Source of the DNA: Methylocella silvestris
Lineage (GTDB): Bacteria; Pseudomonadota; Alphaproteobacteria; Rhizobiales; Beijerinckiaceae
Direction of reading: 5' to 3'
NCBI RefSeq assembly: GCF_002891535.1
Contig: NZ_PDZR01000011.1
Span: forward strand, 1 to 64,000
DNA length: 64,000 nt
Below are positions 18,259 through 27,367 of the stretch, one piece after another (position 1 is the stretch's first letter; each line of letters starts with the position of its first letter). Position numbers and translations under genes: made by a program. The notes below the pieces were generated by a model that was given only the letters and a program-made list of their open reading frames with translations, ran no database searches and was not told the DNA's origin.

Positions 18259-19376
18259 ACGCTCCGGTCAATATCCCGAATCCGGTCGGCCTGCTTGCCG
18301 AATTGACCCATCGCTGCCCGCTCGCCTGCCCCTATTGCTCAAATCCGCTCGAACTTGATTCGCGCGCGGACGAGCTCGACACCGCCGCCTGGATCAAGGT
18401 TTTCACGGAGGCCGCCGAAATTGGCGTGCTGCATGCGCATCTGTCCGGCGGCGAGCCGGCGGCGCGGCGCGACCTCACCGAGATCGTCGCCCATTGCGCT
18501 TCGGTCGGGCTTTACACCAACCTCATCACATCTGGCATCGGCCTGACGCAGGAGCGCATCAAGGCGCTGGCCGACGCCGGCCTCGATCACGTGCAGCTCT
18601 CGATCCAGGACGCCGAGGCGAAATCGGCCGATCATATTGCCGGCTATGAGGGCGCCTTTGCGCGCAAGCAGTCCGTCGCCGCATGGGTGATCGCCGCCGG
18701 CCTGCCGCTCACCGTCAATGCGGTGATCCACCGCGCCAACGCCGAGCGCGCGGGGCAGATGGTCAAGCTCGCCGTCGCGCTCGGCGCCCGGCGCGTCGAA
18801 ATCGCCCACACCCAATATTACGGCTGGGGCATCGTCAATCGCGCCGCCCTGATGCCGACCAAGGCGCAGGCCGACGCCGCCATCGCCGAGGTCGAGGCGC
18901 TGCGCGAGGTCTACGCCGGCGTCATCGTCATCGATCATGTGATCCCCGACTATCACGCCCGCCATCCGAAGGCCTGCATGGGCGGCTGGGCGAAGCGGAC
19001 GCTGAATGTCACGCCGACCGGAAAGGTTTTGCCCTGCCATGCGGCGGAGACCATTCCCGGACTCGAATTCTGGAATGTGCGCGACCACAGCCTGCGCGAC
19101 GTCTGGTTCGCCTCGCCGGCGTTCAACGCCTTCCGCGGCACGGAGTGGATGAAGGAGCCATGCCGCTCCTGCCCGCGCAAGGAAATCGACTTCGGCGGCT
19201 GCCGCTGCCAGGCTTTCGCCTTGACCGGAGACGCATCCGCAGCCGACCCCGTCTGCCATCTCTCGCCCGATCACGACAAGGTGGCGGCCATTGCGGCGCA
19301 CGCCAACGAAGAAGAAGCGGCGGCCGAGATCGCTTACGTCTATCGCGGCGCCAAAGCCCCTGTTCCGGCCGAATAG
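18255..19376 (+). CDS. pqqE: PqqA peptide cyclase, radical SAM (GTG start)
   Basis: Radical SAM/SPASM enzyme that forms the C-C bond between Glu and Tyr of PqqA. 373 residues. The radical SAM Cys triad is in [13 protein letters not shown] (CxxxCxxC) at about residues 22-29, and the SPASM cluster cysteines are spread over [27 protein letters not shown] and [11 protein letters not shown]. The start is a GTG overlapping the pqqD stop. Last pqq gene here; no pqqF/pqqG protease follows. Confidence 0.96.
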   Translation: MNAPVNIPNPVGLLAELTHRCPLACPYCSNPLELDSRADELDTAAWIKVFTEAAEIGVLHAHLSGGEPAARRDLTEIVAHCASVGLYTNLITSGIGLTQERIKALADAGLDHVQLSIQDAEAKSADHIAGYEGAFARKQSVAAWVIAAGLPLTVNAVIHRANAERAGQMVKLAVALGARRVEIAHTQYYGWGIVNRAALMPTKAQADAAIAEVEALREVYAGVIVIDHVIPDYHARHPKACMGGWAKRTLNVTPTGKVLPCHAAETIPGLEFWNVRDHSLRDVWFASPAFNAFRGTEWMKEPCRSCPRKEIDFGGCRCQAFALTGDASAADPVCHLSPDHDKVAAIAAHANEEEAAAEIAYVYRGAKAPVPAE

Positions 19377-19708
19377 TTCCGCCGGATCGAAGAGTCGGCG
19401 AGCAACCGGCCGCCAAGCGGCCGCGCTGGCGATCACACTGTTTATATATTTGTTTCCAGACGTGATGACTTGGCGCAAATTCGCGGCTTTTCCAGCATCA
19501 TTGTTTGTTAACGGATGGGGTTTTTCCCTCCGGGACATGGTTCGCGGTGGAAAACTGTCCCGCGCGACTTGGATCTACGCTTTGCGCGCGCCGAAAAGCT
19601 TTGCGCCGCCCCGCTGTCTTGCTCTAGAATCTTGGCAACCGCGCCGTCTCGTCCTATAGGGATTGGGTGTGGTTGGACGGCCGGGGATCCCGGCGGGAGA
19701 GAGCAGCG
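19377..19708 (+). other. intergenic region with an inverted repeat after pqqE
   Basis: About 330 bases with no supported gene. A perfect 7-bp stem with a 3-base loop lies at 19407-19423 (CGGCCGC/GCGGCCG), 30 bases after the pqqE stop; it lacks a T-run, so a Rho-assisted end or an operator is possible. An AT-rich patch at 19440-19512 may contain the promoter of the downstream oxidoreductase. A GGGAGAG site precedes its ATG at 19709. Confidence 0.4.
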
Positions 19709-22700
19709 ATGGCGAACGTGGTGAAAGGCCCGCTCGACCGCCTCGAGTCCGAAGGCCTCGCCCACGGCCGCGTCGCGCTGCCCGATAAATATGATCTCGC
19801 CAAGCGCCAGATTTTCGTTTCCGGCCCGCAGGCCGTGGTGCGCCTTCTGCTCTTGCAAAAAGAGCGCGACCGGCGCGCCGGCCTTAAAACCGCAGGCTTT
19901 ATCTCAGGCTATCCCGGCTCGCCGCTCGGCGGCCTCGACCATGGCTTCCTGCGCGCAAGCGCCGCGCTCGAAGCGAGCGACATCAAATTCCAGCCCGGTC
20001 TCAATGAAGATCTCGCCGCGACCGCGATCTGGGGCGCGCAGCAGGCCGAAATGCGCGGCGAGGGCAAATTCGACGGCGTGTTCGGCCTTTGGTACGGCAA
20101 AGGACCCGGCGTCGATCGATCCGGCGACGTCCTGCGCCATGTCAATCTGGCGGGAACATCGAAATATGGCGGCGTGGTCGCCCTCATGGGCGACGATCAC
20201 ACCGCCGAATCCTCGTCCACCGCGCATCAGTCGGAATTCACCTTCATCGACGTGATGATGCCGATCCTGTCGCCCTCCGGCGTCCAGGAGATCGTCGACT
20301 ATGGGCTGCTCGGCTTCGCCCTCAGCCGCTACGCGGGGGTCTGGGTCGGCCTCAAATGCCTGAAGGACACCGTCGAGGCGACCGCCTCAATCGACGGATC
20401 GCTCGACCGGGTCAGCCCCGTGCCGCCCGATGATTTCGCGCCTCCCCCAGGCGGGCTCAACATCCGCCCGCGCGACGCCGTGCTCGATCAGGAAAAGCGG
20501 CTGCATTATTTCAAGCGCGGCGCCGTGCTCGCCTGGCTACGGGCCAATCGTCTCAACAAGATCGTCATTTCCGGCGGCGCCAACGCGCGGATCGGCGTCA
20601 TCGCGGCCGGCAAATCCTATCTCGACGTGCGGCAGGCGATGGACGACCTCGGCGTCGACGAGGTGCGCGCCAATGCGCTCGGATTGCGGATTTTAAAGGT
20701 CGGCTGCGTCTTTCCGCTGGAGCCGACGTCCTTGCGCGAATTCGCGCGCGGCCTCGACCTCATCATCGTCGTCGAGGAAAAGCGGGCGCTGATCGAGGCG
20801 CAGCTGCGCCACGAGCTCTATGGCTCGGCCGACCAGCCCGTCGTGATCGGCAAACAGGACGAGGCGGGCCGCTGGCTTTTCCCGGCGCCCGGAGCGCTCG
20901 ACGCCAATGACATCGCCATCGCTCTCGGCCGACGGCTGCTGCGCGCCAATCGCAGCGAGGATCTCGAGCAACGTGTCGCGGCGCTCGAACGGGCGCAGGC
21001 GATGCTGGGCGCAAGCGAGACTCTGCCGGTCCGCACGCCTTATTTCTGCTCTGGCTGCCCGCACAACCGCTCGACGGAAGTACCGGACGGCATGCGCGCC
21101 TACGCCGGGATCGGCTGCCATTACATGGCGCAGACGATGGACCGCGCCACCGAGGGCTACACCCATATGGGCGGCGAAGGGGCGAACTGGATCGGCGAGG
21201 CGCCGTTCTCGACCCGGCCGCACATCATCCAGAATCTCGGCGACGGCACCTATAATCATTCCGGCATTCTCGCGATCCGCTTCGCTGTCGCGGCGCAAAC
21301 GGACATCACCTACAAAATCCTGTTCAACGATGCGATCGCCATGACCGGCGGCCAGCGGCTCGAAGGCGGCCTGACCGTCGACCGCATCGCCCGCCAGCTT
21401 GCGGCGGAGAATGTCGCGCGAATCACGGTCGTGACCGACGAGCCGCAAAAATATCCGGCCGACCTCGAATGGCCGCCGGGGGTTGCTATTTTTCCGCGCG
21501 AAAAACTCGATGAGGCGCAGCGCGCGCTGGCTGATGTGCGCGGGGTTTCGATCCTCATTTACGATCAGACCTGCGCCGCGGAAAAGCGGCGCCGGCGCAA
21601 ACGCGGCGAATACCCCGATCCGCCGAAGCGGGTCATTATCAACGAACTCGTCTGCGAAGGCTGCGGCGATTGCGGCGTCAAATCGAATTGCGTTTCGATT
21701 CAGCCGCTCGAGACGGAATTCGGCCGCAAGCGGACGATCGACCAATCGACCTGCAACAAGGATTTTTCCTGCGCCGACGGCTTCTGCCCGGCTTTCGTGA
21801 CGGTGCACGGGGCGCAGTTGAAGCGGCCGGCCGAGCCGCTGGCATTTGACGCCTCGACGCTGCCGCGCCCGCTCCTGCCGGAGATTGGCGCGCGGCCCTA
21901 TGGCGTGCTCATCACAGGCATCGGCGGCGCCGGCGTGGTCACGATCGGCGCCATTCTCGGCATGGCCGCCCATATCGAGGGCAAGGGCTGCGGCGCGATC
22001 GACATGGCCGGACTGGCGCAAAAGGGCGGCCCGGTCGTCAGCCACGTCAAGATCGCGGCGCGGCCGGACGATATTCACGCAATCCGGGTCGCCGCCGGCG
22101 AGGCCGATTTGCTGCTCGGCTGCGACCTTCTGGTCACCGGCTCAGCGCAGGCGCGCGCCGCCATTCGCAAGGGCGAGGCCGGAGTCGTCGTCAATAGCGC
22201 GGAGATTTTCCCGGGCGATTTTACCCGCGACCCGGATTTCGACCTGTCTGGAGAGGCGATCCGCCGCGCGATCCGCCAGGCCGCCGGAGACAAAGCCTTT
22301 TTCGTCGACGCCAGCGCGACCGCCGCGACGCTTCTGGGCAATTCCATCGGCGCCAATATGTTCATGCTGGGCTTTGCCTGGCAGAAAGGCTTTGTGCCTC
22401 TCGAAGAAGCCTCGCTGCTGCGCGCGATAGAACTCAACGGCGAAGCCGTCGCGATGAACCGGCAGGCCTTTTTCTGGGGCCGCCGCGCCGCGGCCGATCC
22501 GGCGTCGGTCACCGCCGCCGCCGCCGCGCTTAATCCCCGCGCCGCGCCCGCAGCGCCGCAATCGCTCGAAAGCGTGATGCGTCGGCGCGCTGAATTCCTG
22601 ATCGACTATCAGAACGCCACCTATGCCAAGCGCTATCTGCGCGCTGTGCGGCGGATCGCCGAGGCGGAGCAAATCAAAGCGCCCGGAAGCGATGAACTGG

Positions 22701-23221
22701 CGCAAGCGGTCGCGCGCGGCCTATTCAAGCTGATGGCGATCAAGGACGAATATGAAGTCGGCCGGCTCTATTCCGACGGGAGTTTCGCGCGGCAGGTCGC
22801 GGCGACCTTCGACGGCGACCTCAAATTCGAGTTCCATCTCGCCCCGCCCGTGTTGGCGCGCAAAAACGCCAAGGGCGAAATGCTGAAATCAAGCTACGGC
22901 CCCTGGATGGCGCATGCGTTCAAGGCTCTGGGGCGGCTCAAGGTTTTGCGCGGAACGCCGTTCGACCTGTTCGGCTATACGCGGGAGCGACGCATGGAGC
23001 GCAAGCTGATCGTCGGCTATGAGCGCGCGCTCACGGAGATCGCCGTGACGCTGACCCCGGACAATCACGCCATCGCGGTCGAATTCGCCGAATTGCCGCA
23101 AAAGGTCCGCGGCTTCGGCCATGTGAAGCTGCGCAACGCCAGAGAAGCGACACTCGAGGGGCTGACGCTTATGGACAAGTTCCGGATGAAATCCGGCCAC
23201 ATGCAGCTCGCCGCCGAATAG
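19709..23221 (+). CDS. indolepyruvate ferredoxin oxidoreductase, fused alpha and gamma subunits
   Basis: 1170-residue fused IOR-type 2-oxoacid:ferredoxin oxidoreductase, which decarboxylates aromatic 2-oxo acids (indolepyruvate, phenylpyruvate) to acyl-CoA. Order of domains: transketolase-like pyrimidine domain (FISGYPGSPLGGLDHG near residue 70), TPP-binding region with CSGCPHNRST at about 450 and AMTGGQ at 545, a cysteine-rich iron-sulfur segment (CEGCGDCGVKSNC from about 649, then CNKDFSCADGFCPAF), and the IorB-like gamma domain from about 734 (ITGIGGAGVVTIGAILG). ATG 19709 is preceded by GGGAGAG. Convergent with the TrpC-like gene 32 bases downstream. Exact substrate is inferred. Confidence 0.92.
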   Translation: MANVVKGPLDRLESEGLAHGRVALPDKYDLAKRQIFVSGPQAVVRLLLLQKERDRRAGLKTAGFISGYPGSPLGGLDHGFLRASAALEASDIKFQPGLNEDLAATAIWGAQQAEMRGEGKFDGVFGLWYGKGPGVDRSGDVLRHVNLAGTSKYGGVVALMGDDHTAESSSTAHQSEFTFIDVMMPILSPSGVQEIVDYGLLGFALSRYAGVWVGLKCLKDTVEATASIDGSLDRVSPVPPDDFAPPPGGLNIRPRDAVLDQEKRLHYFKRGAVLAWLRANRLNKIVISGGANARIGVIAAGKSYLDVRQAMDDLGVDEVRANALGLRILKVGCVFPLEPTSLREFARGLDLIIVVEEKRALIEAQLRHELYGSADQPVVIGKQDEAGRWLFPAPGALDANDIAIALGRRLLRANRSEDLEQRVAALERAQAMLGASETLPVRTPYFCSGCPHNRSTEVPDGMRAYAGIGCHYMAQTMDRATEGYTHMGGEGANWIGEAPFSTRPHIIQNLGDGTYNHSGILAIRFAVAAQTDITYKILFNDAIAMTGGQRLEGGLTVDRIARQLAAENVARITVVTDEPQKYPADLEWPPGVAIFPREKLDEAQRALADVRGVSILIYDQTCAAEKRRRRKRGEYPDPPKRVIINELVCEGCGDCGVKSNCVSIQPLETEFGRKRTIDQSTCNKDFSCADGFCPAFVTVHGAQLKRPAEPLAFDASTLPRPLLPEIGARPYGVLITGIGGAGVVTIGAILGMAAHIEGKGCGAIDMAGLAQKGGPVVSHVKIAARPDDIHAIRVAAGEADLLLGCDLLVTGSAQARAAIRKGEAGVVVNSAEIFPGDFTRDPDFDLSGEAIRRAIRQAAGDKAFFVDASATAATLLGNSIGANMFMLGFAWQKGFVPLEEASLLRAIELNGEAVAMNRQAFFWGRRAAADPASVTAAAAALNPRAAPAAPQSLESVMRRRAEFLIDYQNATYAKRYLRAVRRIAEAEQIKAPGSDELAQAVARGLFKLMAIKDEYEVGRLYSDGSFARQVAATFDGDLKFEFHLAPPVLARKNAKGEMLKSSYGPWMAHAFKALGRLKVLRGTPFDLFGYTRERRMERKLIVGYERALTEIAVTLTPDNHAIAVEFAELPQKVRGFGHVKLRNAREATLEGLTLMDKFRMKSGHMQLAAE

Positions 23222-23253
23222 AGAAGTTTTGCGCTCGCCCCTCGGCGAAGCGA

Positions 23254-24099
23254 TCAGCCCTCTTCCAGGTCTTCGGGCGGCGTCGTTCCGAGCAATTTGT
23301 GCAACATCTCGTAAGGGTCGGGCGCCGCCATCAACGCGCCGGCGATGCGCACGGCCTTCGCGCCCAAATCCTTCATCCGATCGATATCTTCAAAAGATGT
23401 GAGGCCGCCCGCGGCCACCGCGAGCACGCGGTCGAGCGGGATTTGCGGAATGAGCCTTTCGCAAATCGACGGATCGACCTCCATCGTCTCGAGATCGCGA
23501 TTATTGACCCCGATCAGATTGGCCCCGGCCTCCAGCGCGATTTCGAGCTCAGCCTCATTGCGCACATCGACGAGGCAATCGAGCAGGACGGAGTCGGCCC
23601 GCGCCAGAAAATCGCCGAGCTGGCGGCCAAGCACGCCGACGATCAGCACAATGGCGTCGGCTCCGGCATAACGCGCCTCGATGATCTGATATTGATCGAC
23701 GACGAGATCATTGGCGAGGATCGGCAGATTGGCGACCTTGGCGGCGGTGAAATCGGCGAGGCTGCCGCGATAGAGACGACGATCCTGCGCGGCGGAAATG
23801 CAGACCGCGCCGGCGTCGCGAAAATCCTCGGCGAGGTCGCGCACGTCGAGGCGCGAGCGCGTCACTTTCGTCAAGGGCGAGGCGCCCTGAATATCGGCGA
23901 TGACGCCCGGCCGGCCGGTCGTCGCAAAATGATGAAACAGAGCGGCGCGAAAGCCGGCCGTCTTGGCCGCCTCGCCGATGGCGCCGGTCAGGCTGCCGCC
24001 GGAGCGCTTGGCCTTGGCCTTGTCGACGTCGGCCTGGCGCTGCTCCAGGAGAGGTTTGAGACGCGGGCCGACGGCAGAATAATTTTGGAGGTCAGTCAT
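23254..24099 (-). CDS. TrpC-like (indole-3-glycerol-phosphate synthase family) protein with missing catalytic residues
   Basis: 281-residue TIM-barrel protein that aligns along its whole length with TrpC. However, almost every catalytic position differs: the Glu and Lys of the first loop (AEIKxASPS in TrpC) are Asp69 and Gln71 in IADIQGASPL; the general-acid Lys of the LRKDF motif is Asn130 in PILANDLVV; the later Glu is Asp178; the Glu-Ser of the SESG motif are Ala230-Gly231. Only Asn199/Arg201 (GVNNRDL) and the barrel core are kept. It is therefore unlikely to make indoleglycerol phosphate; a true trpC should exist elsewhere. Alone on its strand, convergent with the oxidoreductase. Function unknown. 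Confidence 0.82.
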   Translation of the reverse strand: MTDLQNYSAVGPRLKPLLEQRQADVDKAKAKRSGGSLTGAIGEAAKTAGFRAALFHHFATTGRPGVIADIQGASPLTKVTRSRLDVRDLAEDFRDAGAVCISAAQDRRLYRGSLADFTAAKVANLPILANDLVVDQYQIIEARYAGADAIVLIVGVLGRQLGDFLARADSVLLDCLVDVRNEAELEIALEAGANLIGVNNRDLETMEVDPSICERLIPQIPLDRVLAVAAGGLTSFEDIDRMKDLGAKAVRIAGALMAAPDPYEMLHKLLGTTPPEDLEEG

Positions 24100-24255
24100 C
24101 CCGGTCCCTTGCGAAATCGGGATGCGATGACAACGCAGGAGCGCCCGACAAGATTTAGCTTATTGCATCATGCGCCGGATGGCGCGCCAGCAAAAAGCGA
24201 CTTTTCCGCGCGGGTTTTTTTGACAAGCGCAGGCGCGTAACGACAGCGCTTCGCC

Positions 24256-24302
24256 TTTCCGCTGCGGGATCATTCGATCAGATCAAAGATCCCGCAGGAA
24301 AA
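24256..24302 (-). terminator. long inverted repeat downstream of hss
   Basis: Perfect 10-bp stem (24262-24271 with 24288-24297, CTGCGGGATC/GATCCCGCAG), extended by a further TTTC/GAAA pairing after a small bulge. It lies directly after the hss stop on the minus strand and within the 200-base gap to the TrpC-like gene start. No U-tract follows, so it may end transcripts with Rho or protect the 3' end. Confidence 0.45.
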
Positions 24303-24308
24303 GTCAGC

Positions 24309-25739
24309 CTACCGCACGATCACATTCTTGAACTGCCAGGGGCTTTCCGTATCAAGGTCTTCGGCAAACAGCGCGCCGCGGTCCTTCAGCGGCGTCCAGT
24401 CGGTATATTCGCCGACGATCGGCCCGAGATAGGGGCGCTGGATTTCAAGGCAGCGGCGGAAATCGAGCTCATCGGCCTCGAGTATTCCCGCGCGCGGATG
24501 TTCGAGCGACCAGACCATGGCGGCGAGCACGGCGGATGAGACCTGCAGGCCGGTCGCATTCTGATAGGGCGCGATGCGCCGCGTCTCCTCGATCGAGAGC
24601 TGCGAGCCATACCAATAGGCGTTTTTGGCGTGGCCATAGAGCAGCACGCCAAGCTCATCTATGCCGTCGACGATCTCGTCTTCCTCGAGAATATGCTGCT
24701 CGGTCTGGGGAACCCATTGCTGGCCGGCCATTTCATCGAGCGACAGAACCGCGTCGTCGGCCGGGCGATAGGCATAATGGCAGGTCGGCCGATAGACCAC
24801 CTCGCCTGCCTCGCGCACCGTGAAATAATCGGCGATCGAGATCGCTTCATTATGGGTAATCAGCCATCCGTGCTGCGCCTTCGCGGTCGGCGTCCAGGAA
24901 CGCACCCGCGTTCCAGCGCCCGGATGCATCAGATAGATCGCGCAATCGGGGCCGAAGGCGTGGCGCTTGCCGTCCAGCGGCATGTGCTTTTCAAACGTGC
25001 CCCAGCCAAGTTCCGCCGGCTGCAAGCCTTCCGAAATGAAGCCTTCCACCGACCAGGTGTTGACGAAGACGCCCATCGGCTTGGGCGAGGCCGATCGCTG
25101 CGTATCGCGCTCGGCGATATGGATGCCCTCGACGCCGACCTTGCGCATCAGCTCGGCCCAATGCTGGCGCGTCGCCGGTTCGCCGGCGTCGACGCCGCAA
25201 TCGGCAGCGACATTCAGGAGCGCCTGCTTGACGAACCAGGAGACCATGCCGGGATTGGCGCCGCAGCAGGAGACCGCCGTCGGTCCGGGACCGATGGCGC
25301 GCCTCAAATCCAGCACCGCTTCGCGCAGCGCGTAATTGGAGCGCTCCGACAAAGTCAGGCGCGGGTCGGTGTAAAAGCCGACCCAAGGCTCGGCGACGGT
25401 GTCGACATAAAGCGCGCCAACCTCATGGGCGAGGCGCATGATGGCGACGGAGGAGACGTCGACGGACAGATTGACGATGAAGGGCTGGCCCTCGCCTTCG
25501 GTCAGCAGGGGCTTCAAAAGATCGACGAAATTCTCCCGCGTCACGGGTTTCTGGATGAATTTGATGCCGCGCTCGTCGAGCAGCGCGCGATCCTTGTCCT
25601 TCGGATCGATGACGGTGAATCGCGACTTGTCGAAGGTGAAATGACGCTCGATCAAGGGCAAAATGCCGCGTCCGATGGATCCGAAGCCGATCAGCACGAT
25701 CGGGCCGGTAATCGCGCCATGCACGGGCCATTGCGTCAT
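24309..25739 (-). CDS. hss: homospermidine synthase
   Basis: NAD-dependent enzyme that condenses two putrescines (or putrescine and spermidine) to sym-homospermidine, the major long polyamine of many alphaproteobacteria. 476 residues. Rossmann loop VLIGFGSIGRGILPLI at about residue 15; the catalytic region SCCGANPGMVSWFVKQAL and CAIYLMHPGAGTRVRSWTP are typical of the bacterial enzyme. ATG at 25739 with GGAGAG upstream matches the family start; a longer frame to 25799 is not needed. Its substrate putrescine is presumably supplied by the decarboxylase encoded at 27368-28498. Confidence 0.95.
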   Translation of the reverse strand: MTQWPVHGAITGPIVLIGFGSIGRGILPLIERHFTFDKSRFTVIDPKDKDRALLDERGIKFIQKPVTRENFVDLLKPLLTEGEGQPFIVNLSVDVSSVAIMRLAHEVGALYVDTVAEPWVGFYTDPRLTLSERSNYALREAVLDLRRAIGPGPTAVSCCGANPGMVSWFVKQALLNVAADCGVDAGEPATRQHWAELMRKVGVEGIHIAERDTQRSASPKPMGVFVNTWSVEGFISEGLQPAELGWGTFEKHMPLDGKRHAFGPDCAIYLMHPGAGTRVRSWTPTAKAQHGWLITHNEAISIADYFTVREAGEVVYRPTCHYAYRPADDAVLSLDEMAGQQWVPQTEQHILEEDEIVDGIDELGVLLYGHAKNAYWYGSQLSIEETRRIAPYQNATGLQVSSAVLAAMVWSLEHPRAGILEADELDFRRCLEIQRPYLGPIVGEYTDWTPLKDRGALFAEDLDTESPWQFKNVIVR

Positions 25740-26025
25740 TTTTGGTCTCTCCAGTCTCGATAAGGGAATGCGCGGAACGCCTGCTCCGCGACTAGGCAAG
25801 AGGGGCGGCTAAGTCAAGGACGGCGCGCCGGGCGGGACGCCCGGGCTGGCGCGGCAGAAGCTGCGCCCCACCGAAAGGCGCGACGAAGGGGGCTTTGGTC
25901 TACCGCCCCCGCATGTCGCCTTCATGACCGGTGACCCCTCGCACAACGTGACGCCGCCGCGACCGGTAATGTCGTTTCTTCCGCGCCCGCGCCGGCGCCA
26001 AGGCCGGCGCACACCAACAGGCGAA

Positions 26026-26583
26026 ATGATGCCCGACAATGACAGCCATTCTGCTTCTCCTGCTCTGACGCCGCTCAGCCAGCCGAATGCGCAGGGAACC
26101 TCGCCAATCCCACGCCTCGGAACCTTCTGTGAGACGCCGTCGGGCAATCTGATCGAGCTGCCGCAGTTCGGCGCGCAGTTCGATAAATTGGTGCGCGATT
26201 ACTGCCACAAGGCGACGCTCGACTATCTGATGAAGCAGCGCCTCGAACTTGTTTTTCCAATTCCGCCGGGCGTTCTCTCCAGCGCGATCGTCAAACAGGT
26301 CGATCTGGAAGAATACCCCGTCTACGACGGAGCGACCTTCAAAACGCCTGCTCTGCAGCTCGGCAAATTCGACGCCGCGGCGATTTTTTCCGTAAAGCCC
26401 GCCCTGCCGATCGGCGGCAGCAGTCTGACCGGCGCGGGCGTTTCGCTCGGCTATCGCGTTTCGCCGCTGTTCCGGATTTCCGCGACCGGCTCGGCCGGCG
26501 AACAGAGCACGGATTCATTTAGCCGGAAGATCCCGCCTCAGCAGGCCTTCGGCGTCACGATCATGGTCAAGGGATCCTTCTGA
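26026..26583 (+). CDS. hypothetical protein, possibly envelope-located
   Basis: Unrecognised protein of about 185 residues. The frame is open from 25924, but ATG 26026 (next codon also ATG) is the first start after a low-complexity arginine/proline stretch. The middle contains LVRDYCHKATLDYLMKQRLELVFPIPPG and the C-terminal third alternates polar and hydrophobic residues (GAGVSLGYRVSPLFRISATG), resembling beta-barrel strands. No signal peptide in this frame; a hydrophobic run MTAILLLLL is readable in another frame at 26039. Start and location therefore uncertain. Confidence 0.5.
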   Translation: MMPDNDSHSASPALTPLSQPNAQGTSPIPRLGTFCETPSGNLIELPQFGAQFDKLVRDYCHKATLDYLMKQRLELVFPIPPGVLSSAIVKQVDLEEYPVYDGATFKTPALQLGKFDAAAIFSVKPALPIGGSSLTGAGVSLGYRVSPLFRISATGSAGEQSTDSFSRKIPPQQAFGVTIMVKGSF

Positions 26584-26627
26584 CTGGCGACGTGTGGCAG
26601 CCGAGCTGGCCTGGCTGCCACCAATCC

Positions 26628-27212
26628 TCAAGCGGCGAGCAATTCGCGCTCCGCGAAAACGCCTGTCGCCAAAACGAGGCCGCGCGCGTCGCGCAATGCC
26701 CCCTCGGCAAGTTCGAGTCCGAGAAAGCGCGCCTCATCGACCGGACCCGGCATTTCAAGGCGCAGAGTCAAGCTGCGTGAAAAGCCGAACGCCACGTAAT
26801 AGGGCGCGTCGCCGACCAGCAATATGGCGCGATGACCAAAGCTTTGCGCCCGCCACAGCGCCTCGGCCATCATCCTGCGCCCAAGCCCCTGCGAACGATA
26901 AGCGGCGTCGATGGCGAGCGGGCCAAGCATCAGGGCGCGGGCGCCGCCGGCGTCGATATGCCAGAGCCGCACCGTACCGATCAGCCGGTTTCCATCTTTC
27001 ATTGAAAGCGCAAGTCCGCGCGCCGGCAGCCGGCCTTCGCGCAGACGCTCGCAGGCCTTCTCAAATCGCGTCTCGCCAAAGGCGGCGTCGAGCAAATTTT
27101 CGCGCGCGAAAACATCGCCCGGGGTCTCCTCGGCGATATGAATCACGGGCTCGCGGGCGAGCGCGATCAAGGGCGCAACATTCGCCTGAACAGGCGTCAA
27201 AACAAAGGTCAT
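26628..27212 (-). CDS. GNAT-family N-acetyltransferase
   Basis: 194-residue acetyltransferase of the YhbS-like group. The acetyl-CoA loop is LAIDAAYRSQGLGRRMMAEAL (Q/RxxGxG/A) at about residue 95, followed by AILLVGDAPYYVAFGFSRS, the pattern of YhbS-type proteins. ATG 27212 has GGAGG at good spacing; the upstream in-frame ATG (27332) is not supported. Lies between hss and the decarboxylase on the same strand, so a polyamine acetyltransferase role is possible but unproven. Confidence 0.85.
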   Translation of the reverse strand: MTFVLTPVQANVAPLIALAREPVIHIAEETPGDVFARENLLDAAFGETRFEKACERLREGRLPARGLALSMKDGNRLIGTVRLWHIDAGGARALMLGPLAIDAAYRSQGLGRRMMAEALWRAQSFGHRAILLVGDAPYYVAFGFSRSLTLRLEMPGPVDEARFLGLELAEGALRDARGLVLATGVFAERELLAA

Positions 27213-27367
27213 CAGTGCCTCCGCGGCGTCATGCCGGATGCGCGACAACCCGGGCGCCGCGCGAAGGCATGAAGCCTTAGCCGGCGGTTCGGGACAGCGA
27301 TTGGGGAAAAATCGTCCGGCGGCGGCGCTCAACGCGCCGGCGCAGGTCCGGTTTCAGCTAAACAGCG

